Shown in pieces: positions 10,855 through 22,390 of a stretch of DNA of 41,083 nt. The notes beneath the pieces were generated by a model that saw only the letters and a program-made list of their open reading frames with translations, did not search any database and was not told the DNA's origin. The stretch's first letter is position 1. Each line of letters begins with the position of its first letter. Position numbers and translations under genes: made by a program. Source of the DNA: Dinochytrium kinnereticum (Eukaryota; Chytridiomycota; Chytridiomycetes; Chytridiales; Chytridiaceae); contig JADGJT010000174.1 in assembly GCA_027604005.1 (NCBI GenBank), forward strand, positions 1 through 41,083. Direction: 5' to 3'.

Positions 10855-11037
10855 CTTTTGACCATCTGGTTCTAACAAATGGTTGGTCTCCACAGATGCA
10901 AACAGCATTATTTACTTTTAAATTGACAAAAAAAAAAAAAAAAAAGAAAGCTAGGTTCTCGTTTTATATATCGCGCATTCACAAATACAAAACAAGCACG
11001 ATTATTGTGTTCCAGATACCGTCTTTGAATTGCTTTA

Positions 11038-14000
11038 CTACTCGTCACCACCACCCCCACCCCCCTTCGAAAAATCAAGCACATTCCAATCCCCACTTTG
11101 AAGTCCATCCGCCTCCTGCCTCGGTCCCAAAATAGCCTTCGAAGAAGGCTTGGTCAGGTATCTTTCCGCAACGGCCTCAATGCTCTTGAGGTCCAGGTCA
11201 AAGATCAAGTCACGGCGTCTACAAAATAGGTAAAAGAAAATAAAGAAGAAAAGTAAATAAAACAGATTGAACCAAGTTCAGTTGGAATGGAACAAACGGC
11301 AATCTTACGCTTGACGCATCTCATCCGTGACACCAGTACCATATCTCGTCATCGCCTTTTAAAAAAAAAAACGAGGCGGGGGAAGGGACGGTAAGCGGGC
11401 TATAGAGCACAGAAACAAAATCATAACCAACCTCCTCTGACGCACTGATTGGCGCATCTTGCCCAGAAAGGAGAGACATCTTCGCCTCGTTCAATTCCTA
11501 AAAGGCAAAAGAAAAAGAGGCTCAGCGTAAAGCATCAAAGCAACTATAAAAAAAAAGACAAACAAACAAACAAATCATCGCCATCATACCGATTCAGAGA
11601 CATTCTTCGAGATATTCCCTGCCCATTCAACCCCCCTTTTAAAAGCATCCATCGTTCGAACACCAGCCCCGGGAGGATCACGGTAAGACGCCATCGTAAA
11701 CACTCCCTCCAAAGCGTTATATCCCGCAAATGCTCCGTAAGCGCCGCCCTTTTCCCGCACCTCTCTGTGGAGGAAACGATGCGTAAGAAGCTCGGCAAGA
11801 GCCTAAAGGTAACCAATAATATTAGTGCTGGGGGGGGGGGGGAATAATAAGATATCTTTAAATTAGAGACCTGTAGCTTCGGACTATCTTCATGGGAATA
11901 GGGAACTCCCAGGAACGCCTGGCCAGTATAATTGACTGAGAACGGGAAAGCGTAGAATGTATTCTGGTATTCGGGTTCCATCTGTACAGTTTAATTTCAT
12001 TTAATCATTAGAGCGACCGAACAGTGACAAAAGGCTGCAACTAAAAAAAAGATCTTACCACCGCACTACTCTCTGGCTTTTGTACTGAACTCCATCCCAA
12101 AGATGAAAACATCTCCGCCAATCCAGCCTCGTTCATAGCGACCGACTCAGAAACACCATTCAAAGCAGCCTTAACCATATTCTGTTCCTTGAGCAAATAC
12201 TCCGTAATGGCCTATAAAAGAAGCGACAAAACACGTTAAACAAGAGAAAAAAAAAATTAACCAAAAAGCTCCCCCACCTTCACATTCTCCAAAACCTCCG
12301 CAACCCCATCATCCCCCCTCGCCACCAACCCATCCAAAAAGACAACCGACCTCAAACCTCCCACAACCTCCTTCCTCCCAAGCACCCTCTTCAAACCAGC
12401 AGAGGCCGCACCTGCCGCATACCGATGCCCATTATGGGCCAAAGACGACATGCCGCCCGCAGCAGCACCAGCAATCACAGTTCGAAGCCTCTCAAAAACC
12501 TCTGGGTGAGAGAAGTCCGCGCCGCGAATAAGTTCAGAAAGAAGAGGAAAGACTTGAGGCATCTTGGAATCAAGTGCAGAGGTAGAAAACTGGATTTGCT
12601 CAGTGAAATCATGTGGGGAGGTCGGGAGGGAGGTGAAGGTTGTTGAGGCGGAGATTCCAGAGGAAATCAATCGGATCCGTTCGTCAAGGTCAGCAAGAGA
12701 CGGTGTGACTTTGGTTCCAAGAGCAGTAAATGCCTTGAGGGGAAGGACAAAAATAAGAGAGACAGAGGTTAGCTTAGATCCAACAAAACCAATCTCAATC
12801 ATTACCCCAGAGTAAAGAGAGAGGAAGGGGACAAGCGGTTCTGGTAGATTTTTCAACGATTTGTTGATTCGAATGTAAGAAACGCCATTGGTAGCAGTCT
12901 CCCTAATTTGAAGAGGAACCGAAGAAGCTTTCAAGGTGTGTTCCGTGAAAGGGTACGTTTTTCCTTTCTTGGGAATATCGGCAAGGGTCACCGTTGGCAA
13001 GCAAGACAAATCTAAACAATATTCGTAAGAAAACACACCGACCTACAGAAACTTAACCTTCAGGTGCTTCCTGAATCTTAAGCAGCTCAAGGCCGTCTTT
13101 GAAAAGCGTCTCCTTGTCTTCAACAGATAGTGCAGCCACTTTCTCATCCAACCTTTTCTTTTCAGACTCCTCCACCTGCACAGAATAAGTTTCGCTAGGT
13201 TTCTAAGTCCAATAGATAAACAATTGCAAAAAAATTAGTCAAAGGGCTGTGCATGATCCCAGATCAAACTAACCATAATAAAAATAAGACGATGACGGTT
13301 CTCAAGAAAGTACTTCCGAATCCTCTCCTCAAAAAATCCAGGAGTGTTCAAAGCCTCACGAAGTTTCTGAATATTCTACTCAAAACAAAAGAAAAGAAAA
13401 GAAAAGACATTAACAATCACAAAACTCACTCATGGCTACAAAACCTGAGAAATCTCCATAGCTTCGATAGGACTACCCCCATGAATCCAATGATGAATAA
13501 CATACTGCCCAAGCCCCATACCAAAATTGGCTTTTCTCTAAACATAATGAATACCAAAGACCATGAAACGGAGCCCTGAAACCATACATGCCGGATCCCC
13601 AGCTCAAGTTGATGAAGAGCGCTTTCAACTCTCTCCTTCGGAAACCCAGTATTCGCAAGCGTTTCAAACACCTTGTAAATCTTATTTTCAACCTGAAAAA
13701 GAGAAGAAGAAAAAATCATGTGAGAATTAAAAATCATTATTGACGTGACTTACCCGTTCAACATCAGATTCCTTAATGCCTTGAAGTCCAATCGAGAAGC
13801 TAGTCTCCTTAGCCGTCCTATCATACCCAGTAGAAGGTGCGTAATCCGTTCCAATATTCGTCTCAATCAACTCCTTGTAGAACGGCGACGCCGCTCCATC
13901 AACGAGAAGAGTAGAAAGAATTTGCATAGCAAATGTTTCAAAAGTTTCCTATGTGACTGTAAGGGATAACACACGGAAGAGAAGAGAAAAGAAAAATACC

Positions 14001-15569
14001 GTTCCATCGTTCGCAAGATAAGTAATGCTCAACCGAACCTGACGCTCCGGATCGCCCACTATATTTAAGTTACAAATTAGCAAACACGGTCGCTTTACTG
14101 AAATGAGGAAGAAAGCGGTGTGGTCAAAAAACTTTAACTCACTGGGATCAAAGGGACAGGTCTCAACAATTCTCTTCGGCTCCGAATACTCCCTTAATCC
14201 ATCCAAAACAATGGGAGGCAGCTTCTCAAAGCTGGAGATCCTCTCATCAATCTTCCTCAAATGCTCAGTGAGCGGGAAATTACCTGCGTAAGGGTTAGCT
14301 ATTTGAATAACGGAGTATCAAGGATAAACAATAAAAGAAAGGCCACAAATTAATGTCAGCCAAGTAACGTACCATAGGTAAAGAACTTTGAATTGCTGGG
14401 ATGATAGTGTCTCCTGTGGAACTCCACAAGTTGATCATGTGTCAAATCAGTGATCGCATCAGGATGACCCCCGCTCACGTGGCTATAGGTCGTGCCTGGA
14501 TAAAAGACTTGTTGAAGTCTTGTCAAGAAAATGTTATTGACGTCGGACTGTCGTGTTAGCGCTTGCAGGCATTATAGTGCTTACAAAGACTCCCTTCATT
14601 TCATTGTAAACGACACCCTTGAAAACGATCGGAGTGGCCGGATCTTTCAGGATATTACGTTGTGAAAACCACATTAAAAACACAAACCCTTCGGATCCTC
14701 GTGCTCCAACCTCCACCCCTCCTGCCTTTTATTTACTCAGTAAATCGCATTCCAGGAAATAATCCCACCTGAAATCCGTGCCCCGAAGGCGTGGCTGAAG
14801 AGTAGCATCCATATAGATATTCATAAGGTTATAAAAATCCTTCGGATTCTCCGTGGAGAATGGGTACATGGTCACATCGCTCCCTTCACACCAGTGTTAA
14901 ACGGGAGGCATTACGGCAACACAAACCAGTCAGCGCATTCATGTATGTAGCCACCGAACGATTCAGCATCTTGAAGAACGGGTCTCTGACAGGGAACTTT
15001 TCGCTACCACACAGCGCAGTGTGTTCCAAAATGTGCGGAACGCCAGTACTGTCAGTGGGTGCTGTCTGAAACGCCACACTGTGAGGAAAACTGCATTAAA
15101 TCCTCTTCTGGCGAAAGATAAATAGTCAAAAAAACAACTAACTTGAAGACATTATTTGAATCCTCTTTAAAGATATGAAGGTGATCTGCCCCAGTCTTCA
15201 GATGCTTAAGCCGAACAGCCGTAAGATCGAAATCATCGATCCGTTTCCTCTTTCAACAAAGGGCCATTTCAGAACACACTTCACCAGGTAAAATAGGAAA
15301 ACATACCTGTAGAACTTCATACCCATGCACCTTTGCCCCCACGACGAAAGCATCGGCATCTGCCCGTTAACGATCGAATCAGATGACAAGTCCAAGGCAA
15401 CTTCCCTCCTCCTCACAGCCAACTCACCACCAACAGCCGACGCAAAGCTCCTCAGTCGTCCAGCCTGATCCTTAACGCCACGCATTGCCAACACACTCGG
15501 TGCTGTCCTTAAGGATGCAGCCCTCATCGCCAACGAGGTCTGAGTCTGGATATGTCTGCCTCTGAGCAT
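11038..15569 (-). CDS. CYM1: Mitochondrial presequence protease (M16C metalloprotease, Cym1/PreP/PITRM1)
   Basis: This zinc metallopeptidase degrades cleaved presequences and other short peptides in the mitochondrial matrix. Twenty-two exons: 15569-15307, 15247-15143, 15078-14927, 14883-14769, 14725-14688, 14643-14585, 14547-14373, 14283-14143, 14058-14000, 13948-13754, 13692-13588, 13537-13445, 13375-13274, 13175-13058, 13011-12806, 12733-12278, 12211-12059, 11981-11871, 11802-11590, 11497-11432, 11355-11309, 11218-11038. The frame closes at 1050 residues; the human enzyme is about 1040. The first ~55 residues are Arg/Ser/Ala-rich without acids until late, as in a matrix-targeting signal. 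The inverted zinc motif HILEH follows TDSTGVP and precedes [26 protein letters not shown] and the C-terminal M16 signature [10 protein letters not shown] are present. The catalytic residues look intact. Confidence 0.95.
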
Positions 15570-15662
15570 GCAGAAGAGTTGATTTGATGATTTTTGCCTT
15601 TTTTAATTATAACTCACAATAATAATAACAGTAAACGGAATAAGTTTTGTTTAGGTGCCTCC
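15570..15662. promoter_or_regulatory. 93-bp divergent promoter, presequence protease / ankyrin gene
   Basis: Only 93 bp separate the start codon of the minus-strand presequence protease from the ATG chosen for the plus-strand ankyrin gene, so they probably share a bidirectional promoter. The gap is A/T-rich (aataataataac near 15618-15630). An upstream in-frame extension of the ankyrin frame has no ATG before 15663. Confidence 0.5.
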
Positions 15663-16591
15663 ATGTCTCGACTCCTCACCCTCAACACCTTGCGCGCCCT
15701 GATCAAGGATTCGAGAGAGTCGCTAGCCTCGATCAAGGCACTGATAGATGCCGGTGCTGACCTCTCCCTCAAGTTAACCCCAGCAGAGGTGCTCAATTCT
15801 GAAGAAGTCGCTAACCTCCATGAATCAACCAGGCGCTGTCTAGTTGATATCGGATCTGGGTGAGTATTCCGCCCAGTGTTCTTTCGACCTCACACTCGCT
15901 CTCCAAACATCCTTCTTGTAAACTATGATCCGCCCCTTGCATCTTTCTAAACTGAGCTATGAACACGAAAAGCCTGAATTCAGACGACTGTCTTGGATGG
16001 GCTGCCCGTATGGGCAGAGTGGACGTCGTCGCATTGCTGGAAAGAGAGCCATACAATCTTGATGTCCATCGCGACCATCAGAACGCTCTCTTCAAAGCTT
16101 CATTCTATGGTCACCTCGCTGTGGTTCAGCATCTGCTCAAATCCCCCGGTGCTAACCCAGCAGCCGCCCGCCATGAGGAAGCACAGATTTCCCCATTATC
16201 CGAAGCCTCCGCTCGAGGTCACCTCAGCATCGTGGCAGCATTCTTAGATGCCGGTGCAGATCCTAACTCTCTGAATGGCATGCCCATTCTACGTGCTTGT
16301 GGAGCAAAACCGGTATCCATTCCAGCCGTTCGTCTTCTGTTGGAGAGCGGGGCTAACGTCCGAGCCGGGTGCGATGACCCGGCACGGATGGCTTTGGAGA
16401 CAAATAACATGGAACTTTTGGGGTTATTGATAGATTATAAGGCGGATATTTGGGAGCTTGCGGAGGATATATCAGGAAAGAATCACGTCGAAGCTGCCAG
16501 GTTGATCCTCGAGCGGGGGCATAAGTTCCCGGTGCACGACATGACCTCATCAGAGATTCGAGTATTAGTTGATTCTTACATGCAAAAGTGA
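15663..16591 (+). CDS. Ankyrin-repeat protein
   Basis: This is a small soluble ankyrin-repeat protein, presumably a protein-binding scaffold; the partner is unknown. It has two exons, 15663-15859 and 15973-16591, giving 271 residues. The donor is GG/GTGAGT and the acceptor is gaaaag/cctg, which keeps frame. An acceptor nearer 15958 would need a different phase. Repeats are seen as LGWAARMGRVDVVALLE, NALFKASFYGHLAVVQHLL and SPLSEASARGHLSIVAAFL followed by DAGADPN, then weaker units ending in LLESGANVRAG. The N-terminal IKALIDAGADLSLKL is also ankyrin-like. There is no signal peptide or TM. Start ATG 15663 is the first in frame. It faces NOT2 tail to tail. Confidence 0.8.
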
Positions 16592-16957
16592 AGCTCAAAG
16601 TTAAAGCTGGTCTCTGGCTTTTTATTTATTTTTCCTCCCTGGCTGACCTGTTTCGGGTATAAAGTCAACCACAGTACATGCATCGATAAATATATATTTA
16701 AATTTATGCATATTTGAGATGAGCCAGATATAAGCCTATTTTCCAGTTTCAGTATGATGATCGCCTTGAACAAATGCCTAAAAAACAGCGATGAAGGTAT
16801 GCATTCATCTACCATGGTAGCTTGCTAGCTGCCCACCATACCAGACGAAAAAATAATCTTTATTCGAAGAGAGAAGAATAAAAGAGCCCGACAAAGAAAC
16901 AAAGCAAGGGAAAACGAAACTAAAAAAGAAAACAAGAAAATCCTCCCCAAATCAAAT
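16592..16957. other. Convergent intergenic region between ankyrin gene and NOT2
   Basis: A 366-bp gap between two converging stop codons, so it holds both 3' UTRs. It is AT-rich, with tttttatttattttt at 16619-16634 and tatatatttaaattt near 16690. I see no gene. Confidence 0.5.
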
Positions 16958-18831
16958 CTATCTGTTGGCTGAAACTGCCGTAGGGGCCGCGCCCGAGCTC
17001 CAATTGGTCCCATTAGGCCCCACTCCAGGCATGTCACCCTCTATCCCCGGCGCGCCATTCGATAATCCCGCGTCTTTCGTCAAGCCCTCCCCTTTGCCTG
17101 CTGCGACGCCTTTTGTTCTCGTCTGCGCTTCGGAAACTTCCGATCCCTCAACAGAACCCCGCACATCTTCCTCCTCATGCTCAGTCTCATCCCGTCCCTC
17201 CCCAGAAGCCCCAGCCCCACCAACGGGAGCACGATCCTCCAATAAGTCATAATGAAGCACCCATTCCTTGGTCACCCTTTGCCAAGTTCCGGGATCAAAA
17301 AAGACGTAGCTCCCTTTCTCGTAATTGCTTCCTTTGGCAATAATCTCCGAGTTCGGGTCACGGCAAACCCAAAGTCTTAACTCCTTATGATACCTCCAGC
17401 TCCTCCGATGAAGCTCCTGAGCGGCAACCTCTTGCGCAGCGTCCCTCGGAAACGCGTAAAAAACGTAAAACAGAGTCTCCTCCGAAAGGGCCTTCATTTT
17501 TGTCACGGGATGGGGAATCTGCTGGGGAAGCCTATAACACGTCGGTAGGGTAAAGACAGGCTCGGTCGTATCGCAGGGCGCATCGGAGTAGACAGACATT
17601 AAGGAGGTATGTAGTGCTCCCGCATTACTACTTAAATTAAGCCCCAAAGTCGTTAAGTCTGTTCCAAGCGCCAAGGTACTGATATCCTGATCGGTCATAC
17701 GAATCACATCAATAAGGCCAAGCAACCCCCACTTATCTCCTTGCTGTATACCAAGGATGGGTGGAGGTGTTATCGATGCCGGATTACTACCAGCTCCGAC
17801 TGGTGCGGGAGGACCGCTAGCGCCCGCGGGTCCCCCAGCGTTTTGGCCGGCACCTTGTCCTTGAAGATTCTGAAGCGCAATCGGTCCCGTCCCGCCCTGC
17901 GATTGTGCTTGCGGCGGGGGCGGCTGCTGCTGCTGTTGTTGCTGCTGTTGTTGTTGTTGCTGCTGCTGCTGCTGCTGCTGTTGCTGCTGCATATTCCCAC
18001 CGAGCATAGGCGGCCGCCCCATGTTGAGACCTCCCATATTTGACATGGGTCCCCCCAAGAGTGACGGACCACCTCCACCACCCCCTGCACCACCGCCTCC
18101 AACCAGGTGATTAGGCAGTCCTTGGTTCATAAAGCTACTCTGATTTAACCCGCCTAGGCCAAGACCAGTGGGTCCACCGAAGCCATTAATCCCCATTGCT
18201 CCAGTTACCCCAACTCCAGAGTTCGCATTCCCAGGCGCTCCCCCACCTCCAAGAGATGAAGAGTTTGCCGCACCACCAAGACTTAGCCCAGAGCCGCCTC
18301 CGCCTCCCCCCAACCCAGGATTTCCGACACCAAGGCCACCCAGCCCTCCACCTCCTGGACCCCCACCTCCTCCGCCTCCTAGGATTCCAGAAACGGCGGA
18401 CATGTCTTCCCTTGTTAGTGCGCTGCCGCCAAGCAGAATACGTCCGGGAAGTCCTCCAAGCCCTTGCCCAGGCTGCTGCGGATTCATTCCAACTCCAGCG
18501 CCACCCCCCAGTGCCGGAAAATCATCTATAGAAAACTCACTCATCTCTCTCCGCGTCATGTTGGGTGGCGGGTTCCCCACCCCAAGTCCCATCATCCCAA
18601 CTCCAGGTGGTGGACCAAACCCACCAGCAATCGAAGAGAAAGACATCCCAGAACCTCCTCCTCCTACCCCTGAAAGTCCGAGAGGATCCCCTCTCATTGC
18701 AGCGCCTAGTGCAGGAAAGTCAATCTGCTGTTGCTGAGGGTTCTGTGAAAGTTGGCCAGCTCCTGCCCCTGCGCCGGAAAGCTGCTGCGGTGTAGGCATC
18801 CCAGATACCAGCGATTGCTGTTGCTGCTGCT

Positions 18832-18863
<32 letters not shown>

Positions 18864-19174
18864 GACGGCCCACCGCCATTCCCTCCTCCCATTGGCGGAG
18901 CACCTGTGAAGCTAGGCATCCGGGGATTCTGACCGACACCAAATGCGCCTGGAGGGAATGCAGTCGTGGGAGGTTGATTCCCGCGTACCTGCGGTTGCGC
19001 CTGTTGCGAAGTGTTTTGTGGGAACGCGGGCATTGCCGTTGACGTGCGATGAGGAGCCGGTGAGGTCGGATGGCCGTCGGTCGTCGCTCGTTGATGGCTG
19101 TTTTGGCTGTTGGTGAATTTTGTGATTTTTTTTCCGTCGCTGATTTTTTCATTTTGGCGACGAGGAATCGTCAC
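16958..19174 (-). CDS. NOT2: CCR4-NOT complex subunit NOT2 (CDC36/CNOT2)
   Basis: NOT2 is the CCR4-NOT subunit that pairs with NOT3/NOT5 through its NOT box and docks on NOT1, acting in mRNA deadenylation and transcription control. It is a single exon of 738 residues, unusual beside its intron-rich neighbours. The C-terminal ~190 residues form the NOT2/3/5 domain: DKWGLLGLIDVIRMTDQD, LALGTDLTTLGLNL, then FYAFPRDAAQEVAAQELHRR and GSYVFFDPGTWQRV. The N-terminal ~480 residues are low complexity, with two polyQ tracts and long Gly-rich stretches. They contain DFPALG twice (IDFPALG and IDDFPALG); a DFPAL-like segment occurs in animal CNOT2. The initiator is the first ATG of the open frame; an internal Met (MPAFPQN) about 48 residues on is an alternative start. 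Confidence 0.93.
17922..17990 (-). repeat. polyQ-encoding (CAG/CAA)n tract in NOT2
   Basis: On the coding strand this is a mixed CAG/CAA array encoding about 23 glutamines, followed by PPPP. CAA interruptions lower the chance of slippage. Reverse-strand poly-Leu open frames over it are artefacts. Confidence 0.9.
18814..18862 (-). repeat. Second polyQ-encoding (CAG/CAA)n tract in NOT2
   Basis: A mixed CAG/CAA array encoding about 16 glutamines near residue 105 of NOT2, N-terminal to the first DFPALG motif. Confidence 0.9.
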
Positions 19175-20192
19175 ACTATGCCGCGACTCGCTTGTGACGG
19201 GACGTAGTGACCGGCTGGCTACTCGGGGCCTCTAGCAAGGGTGCATTCGAGAATGATGGCCCTTGTCCACTATGGATCCCTTTGAAAGGACTCGGGAACC
19301 AACCTCTCTACAACACAGGATGCTTTCTTTGCGACACTTTCATGGACCAGAAGAAAGATTTGGTGAACTGAAAAACTGAAACGTTGGGACGCATGAAATG
19401 GGAAAGATGACCCTGCGTCTGATCATGTGCCAATCTGTTAGCCTGTGTGCAAGGCCACAGATCAGGCTTGAGTGTTTGCCTGGCGTATCTGAAGTCCAGC
19501 ATATTTCATACTTTTGAGGATGATTTTGTGAATGTTGCAAGGCTGGAATAGGAGATCCGTGAACATGAGCTAGCACATAGGAATATCAAAAGGCACGAAC
19601 CGTCCCAGAAGAACGACACTTTGAAATGCGCACCATGCAGATGCATGTCGCGCCTTCGTCGCGACGGCCAGGAACAACTGCCATTCTTTCGCATCATGGA
19701 AGGACTCAATTGATTGGCCGCAATGTCGCTAGGTATGTCGAGACACGGTGGGGACGGGAGGTAGTCCTGTGGGCAGCAGCGCCTTACCTAACATTGAGAC
19801 GTCGAACAAGACGTTGCTCAGCGTCAGAGGAAACAAACAGCAATCGCAGAGGCATCACGGTCTAACACAGTTGGGCACAGCGTGGCCATGCGTTCCCAAC
19901 CCGGAGGACTCAAGAGACGGATGACTTGCTTGCTGCAGTGCAGGTCAAAGTTGAATGAATGCGGTAAGCAGCGGCAAGCAGCCTCAAAACAGCGAGTGCT
20001 CCAACAGCGTATATACCCTCTCCCAGCAAAAATTAGGTATATACCGCATCCCATTCGTGGGAAAGAGACACCAACAACCACAACGGCAACTGGCGACGGC
20101 TTGGGACGGAAGCCTCAAAATGGTGCGTTCACCTCAAGCACCCTGCTGCACTTTACTGCACCCACCAGCCTGGACTTCTGTCTCGAGCCGCC
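19175..20192. other. Intergenic / promoter region of NOT2 and the LRR-SAM gene
   Basis: About 1 kb between two divergently transcribed genes. Short open frames on both strands show no motif and no splice-linked continuation. I see no gene, RNA gene or mobile element. It must include the promoters of NOT2 (minus) and the LRR-SAM gene (plus). Confidence 0.5.
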
Positions 20193-22098
20193 ATGTCCTT
20201 CTTCCCCATACAGCTGCAGTGCCAGGAGCTCAATGATTTCTATCCCACCGTCATCACCGACACAGAAAACTGCTGCGTTAGTCACAGCCGGCACGTCACC
20301 TGTGACGAAACAGCCTCGACCATCATCGGGCTGTGAGTTTATTTCAGATACTCGGTCTTGCTTGCTGTCATTCTCCGTGTCAAATTCTTCGTTAATGCCC
20401 CTCTTCCGCAGGAACTTTACTGGACTGGCACGGCCTGGCATCAGAATTCCAGTAGGAGAGACACTCATGAATGTTCAAATCATGTAAGAGTCAATGGATA
20501 TTTGATTTAAAGGCTGATCATGACTGCCGTCGCAGGGACTACGCAGGGTCAGGATTGATCGGAAACCTACCAACCAGGATGGGTATCATATATCCGGAAC
20601 TCAAAAGGCTGTGAGTTACCACTCAAATTCCTTACATGCCTTTCCTGACTCAACTTTCGTCAAAGAGATCTTTCATCAAATAAAATGACAGGATATATCC
20701 CAGATTCCTTTGAGCGGCTCTCACAACTTGAGTACTTGTAAGTAAGCTTCATCTCTATCTTGTTCTCCACTACCAGGCCTTCTTCTAATGTTCAGCGAGC
20801 AGAGATCTTTCCGACAACATTTTTAGCGGTCCCGTCCCGCCATTTGATGATCCGTCCATTTTTCCAAACCTTTCAATATTGTAAGGGACCACATACGACT
20901 GCCTGTTCTGCATGAAAGTCGTAATCTAATAATCTTCATTGCGTTTTCAGGCGGTTAAAAGGCGGAGAGAACCAATTTCAAGAGCCAGTTCCGGAACTTT
21001 CATTCGCTTCACCAGAGTCGTCAGGGTAAGAAACCCATCCCTCCTTTGCCTTGCCTTCTTTTTCTGATCATCGAAAAATGCACAGACCCACGTCTTTTGC
21101 ATCCACCTCTTTTGCAATCCAATCCTCAGGAATTCCATCAACGTCATCCGGATCAACCGCAACTGAAACGGGAAGCCCCAATAGCTCAGAAGCTGGATCT
21201 TCTGGTATTAGCCAGTCCATGGTGATTGCGATCGGCGTAACTGTGCCTCTCGTTTTTCTCCTCATCGCCGGCCTTATTGCGCTTCTGGTCAATAGAAAAC
21301 GACGTGGCGGGATCTCAAACACATTTATCAATGCAAAGATAGAGCTTGCTAATGAAGGCGCGCCTCTTCATCAAAGTTCGAGAACAACGGACTTAGCAGC
21401 TGAATCACACGATCCTACCGAAATACCTTTTCCAGCTGTTCCACATTATGGGCCATCTACTCTCACTAAAGCCGGTCTTCCCGCGACTCCAATCATAAAG
21501 GAAAATCCGCCGGGCGCAGTACTCTCTCCTCACCAACCCAACCGATTTTCAAATGCCAATCAATCCTTCTTAACTCCTGATCCCCATCTACTTTCAACCG
21601 GAGTTGGTTCAATGCCACGTCGTGATGCAACGGCCAGGCTTCCGTCGGCTCAAACTGTCCTCAGAGGAATTAATCCAGACGACGTTGTAGATGATGCATT
21701 TGAAAGTTCTCGGGTATCTCAGGATGGGATGTACCCGCCGTCGTTGGAACATGGGTTAGTTGTTAGGCAGGATGAGAGCTTTCAAAATGTAGGCAGTTGG
21801 AATTCTGCTCATGTAGTTAATTGGATGTATGGGTCGGGATTAAATGAGGAGGTTGCTCGGTTGTTCGAGGGTGAGTGCTTACTATTTCCTTTAGTTTTTT
21901 CTTCGTATAGCCGTCTCATCTAATTTTTTCTTTTTCTTTTCTTCGTTTCTTTGTCATCCAGCATTTGAAATAAGGGGCGATCAGCTTCTAGAAATGAATG
22001 ATTCAAGGCTGATAGATATGGGCATCACATCTGAGTCATCCAGAAACAATATTCTCCTAGCTATAAGCGAGCTAAGAGGCCTTCAAAGGGCTACATAA
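20193..22098 (+). CDS. LRR-TM-SAM receptor-like protein
   Basis: This is a predicted single-pass surface protein: leucine-rich repeats outside, one TM, and a cytosolic tail ending in a SAM domain. Eight exons: 20193-20332, 20412-20483, 20536-20610, 20666-20737, 20803-20880, 20951-21025, 21086-21870, 21962-22098; 477 residues. The N-terminal part resembles a plant-type LRR cap (QCQELNDFYP...). Repeats include LDLSSNKMTGYIPDSFERL and LDLSDNIFSGPVPPF. A Ser/Thr-rich stalk precedes the TM (VIAIGVTVPLVFLLIAGLIA) and the stop-transfer NRKRRGG. The tail is ~170 residues, then SAM: WNSAHVVNWMYGSGL, GDQLLEMNDSRLIDMGI. There is no kinase domain. No strong signal peptide is visible at the chosen ATG, so an upstream exon may be missing. 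AATAAA lies at 22144. Ligand and partner are unknown. Confidence 0.8.
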
Positions 22099-22143
22099 AT
22101 TACCTGTCTTCTTCTTGGATGGCATTTGGTTGATGGTTTTGAC

Positions 22144-22149
22144 AATAAA
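22144..22149 (+). terminator. AATAAA poly(A)-signal candidate
   Basis: A canonical AATAAA hexamer 46 nt after the LRR-SAM stop codon, in the 292-bp convergent gap between this gene and the OpuAC-like receptor. The position fits a polyadenylation signal, but the motif alone is weak evidence. Confidence 0.4.
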
Positions 22150-22336
22150 TGTATTAAAACAATATGGTTTCTGTTCCGCGTCATTTCTTGGCCTTCCGTC
22201 TTTCTCCTTTTTTACCCTTTCCATTCATAAATGTCTGTTGACATGGGGAGCAAGTGCACGTAATTTCTCAATAAATCATTAAGTAGGTATCGAATATTAG
22301 ATATCATATTGGGTCCGTTGGACCTCAACTCGGGTC

Positions 22337-22342
22337 TTTATT
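22337..22342 (-). terminator. AATAAA poly(A)-signal candidate (minus strand)
   Basis: The reverse complement TTTATT lies about 49 nt beyond the minus-strand stop of the OpuAC-like receptor gene (22391). It is consistent with a poly(A) signal but not proven. Confidence 0.4.
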
Positions 22343-22390
22343 GAAGTCACAAACTTGATGGCAGTAAAGAATTAACTCTGCTATTGCAAA

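Noticed and set aside
17741..18737. Plus-strand poly-Leu and proline-rich open frames opposite NOT2
   Set aside because: They are the reverse complement of the polyQ and Gly-rich coding sequence of NOT2, which has a clear conserved domain on the minus strand.
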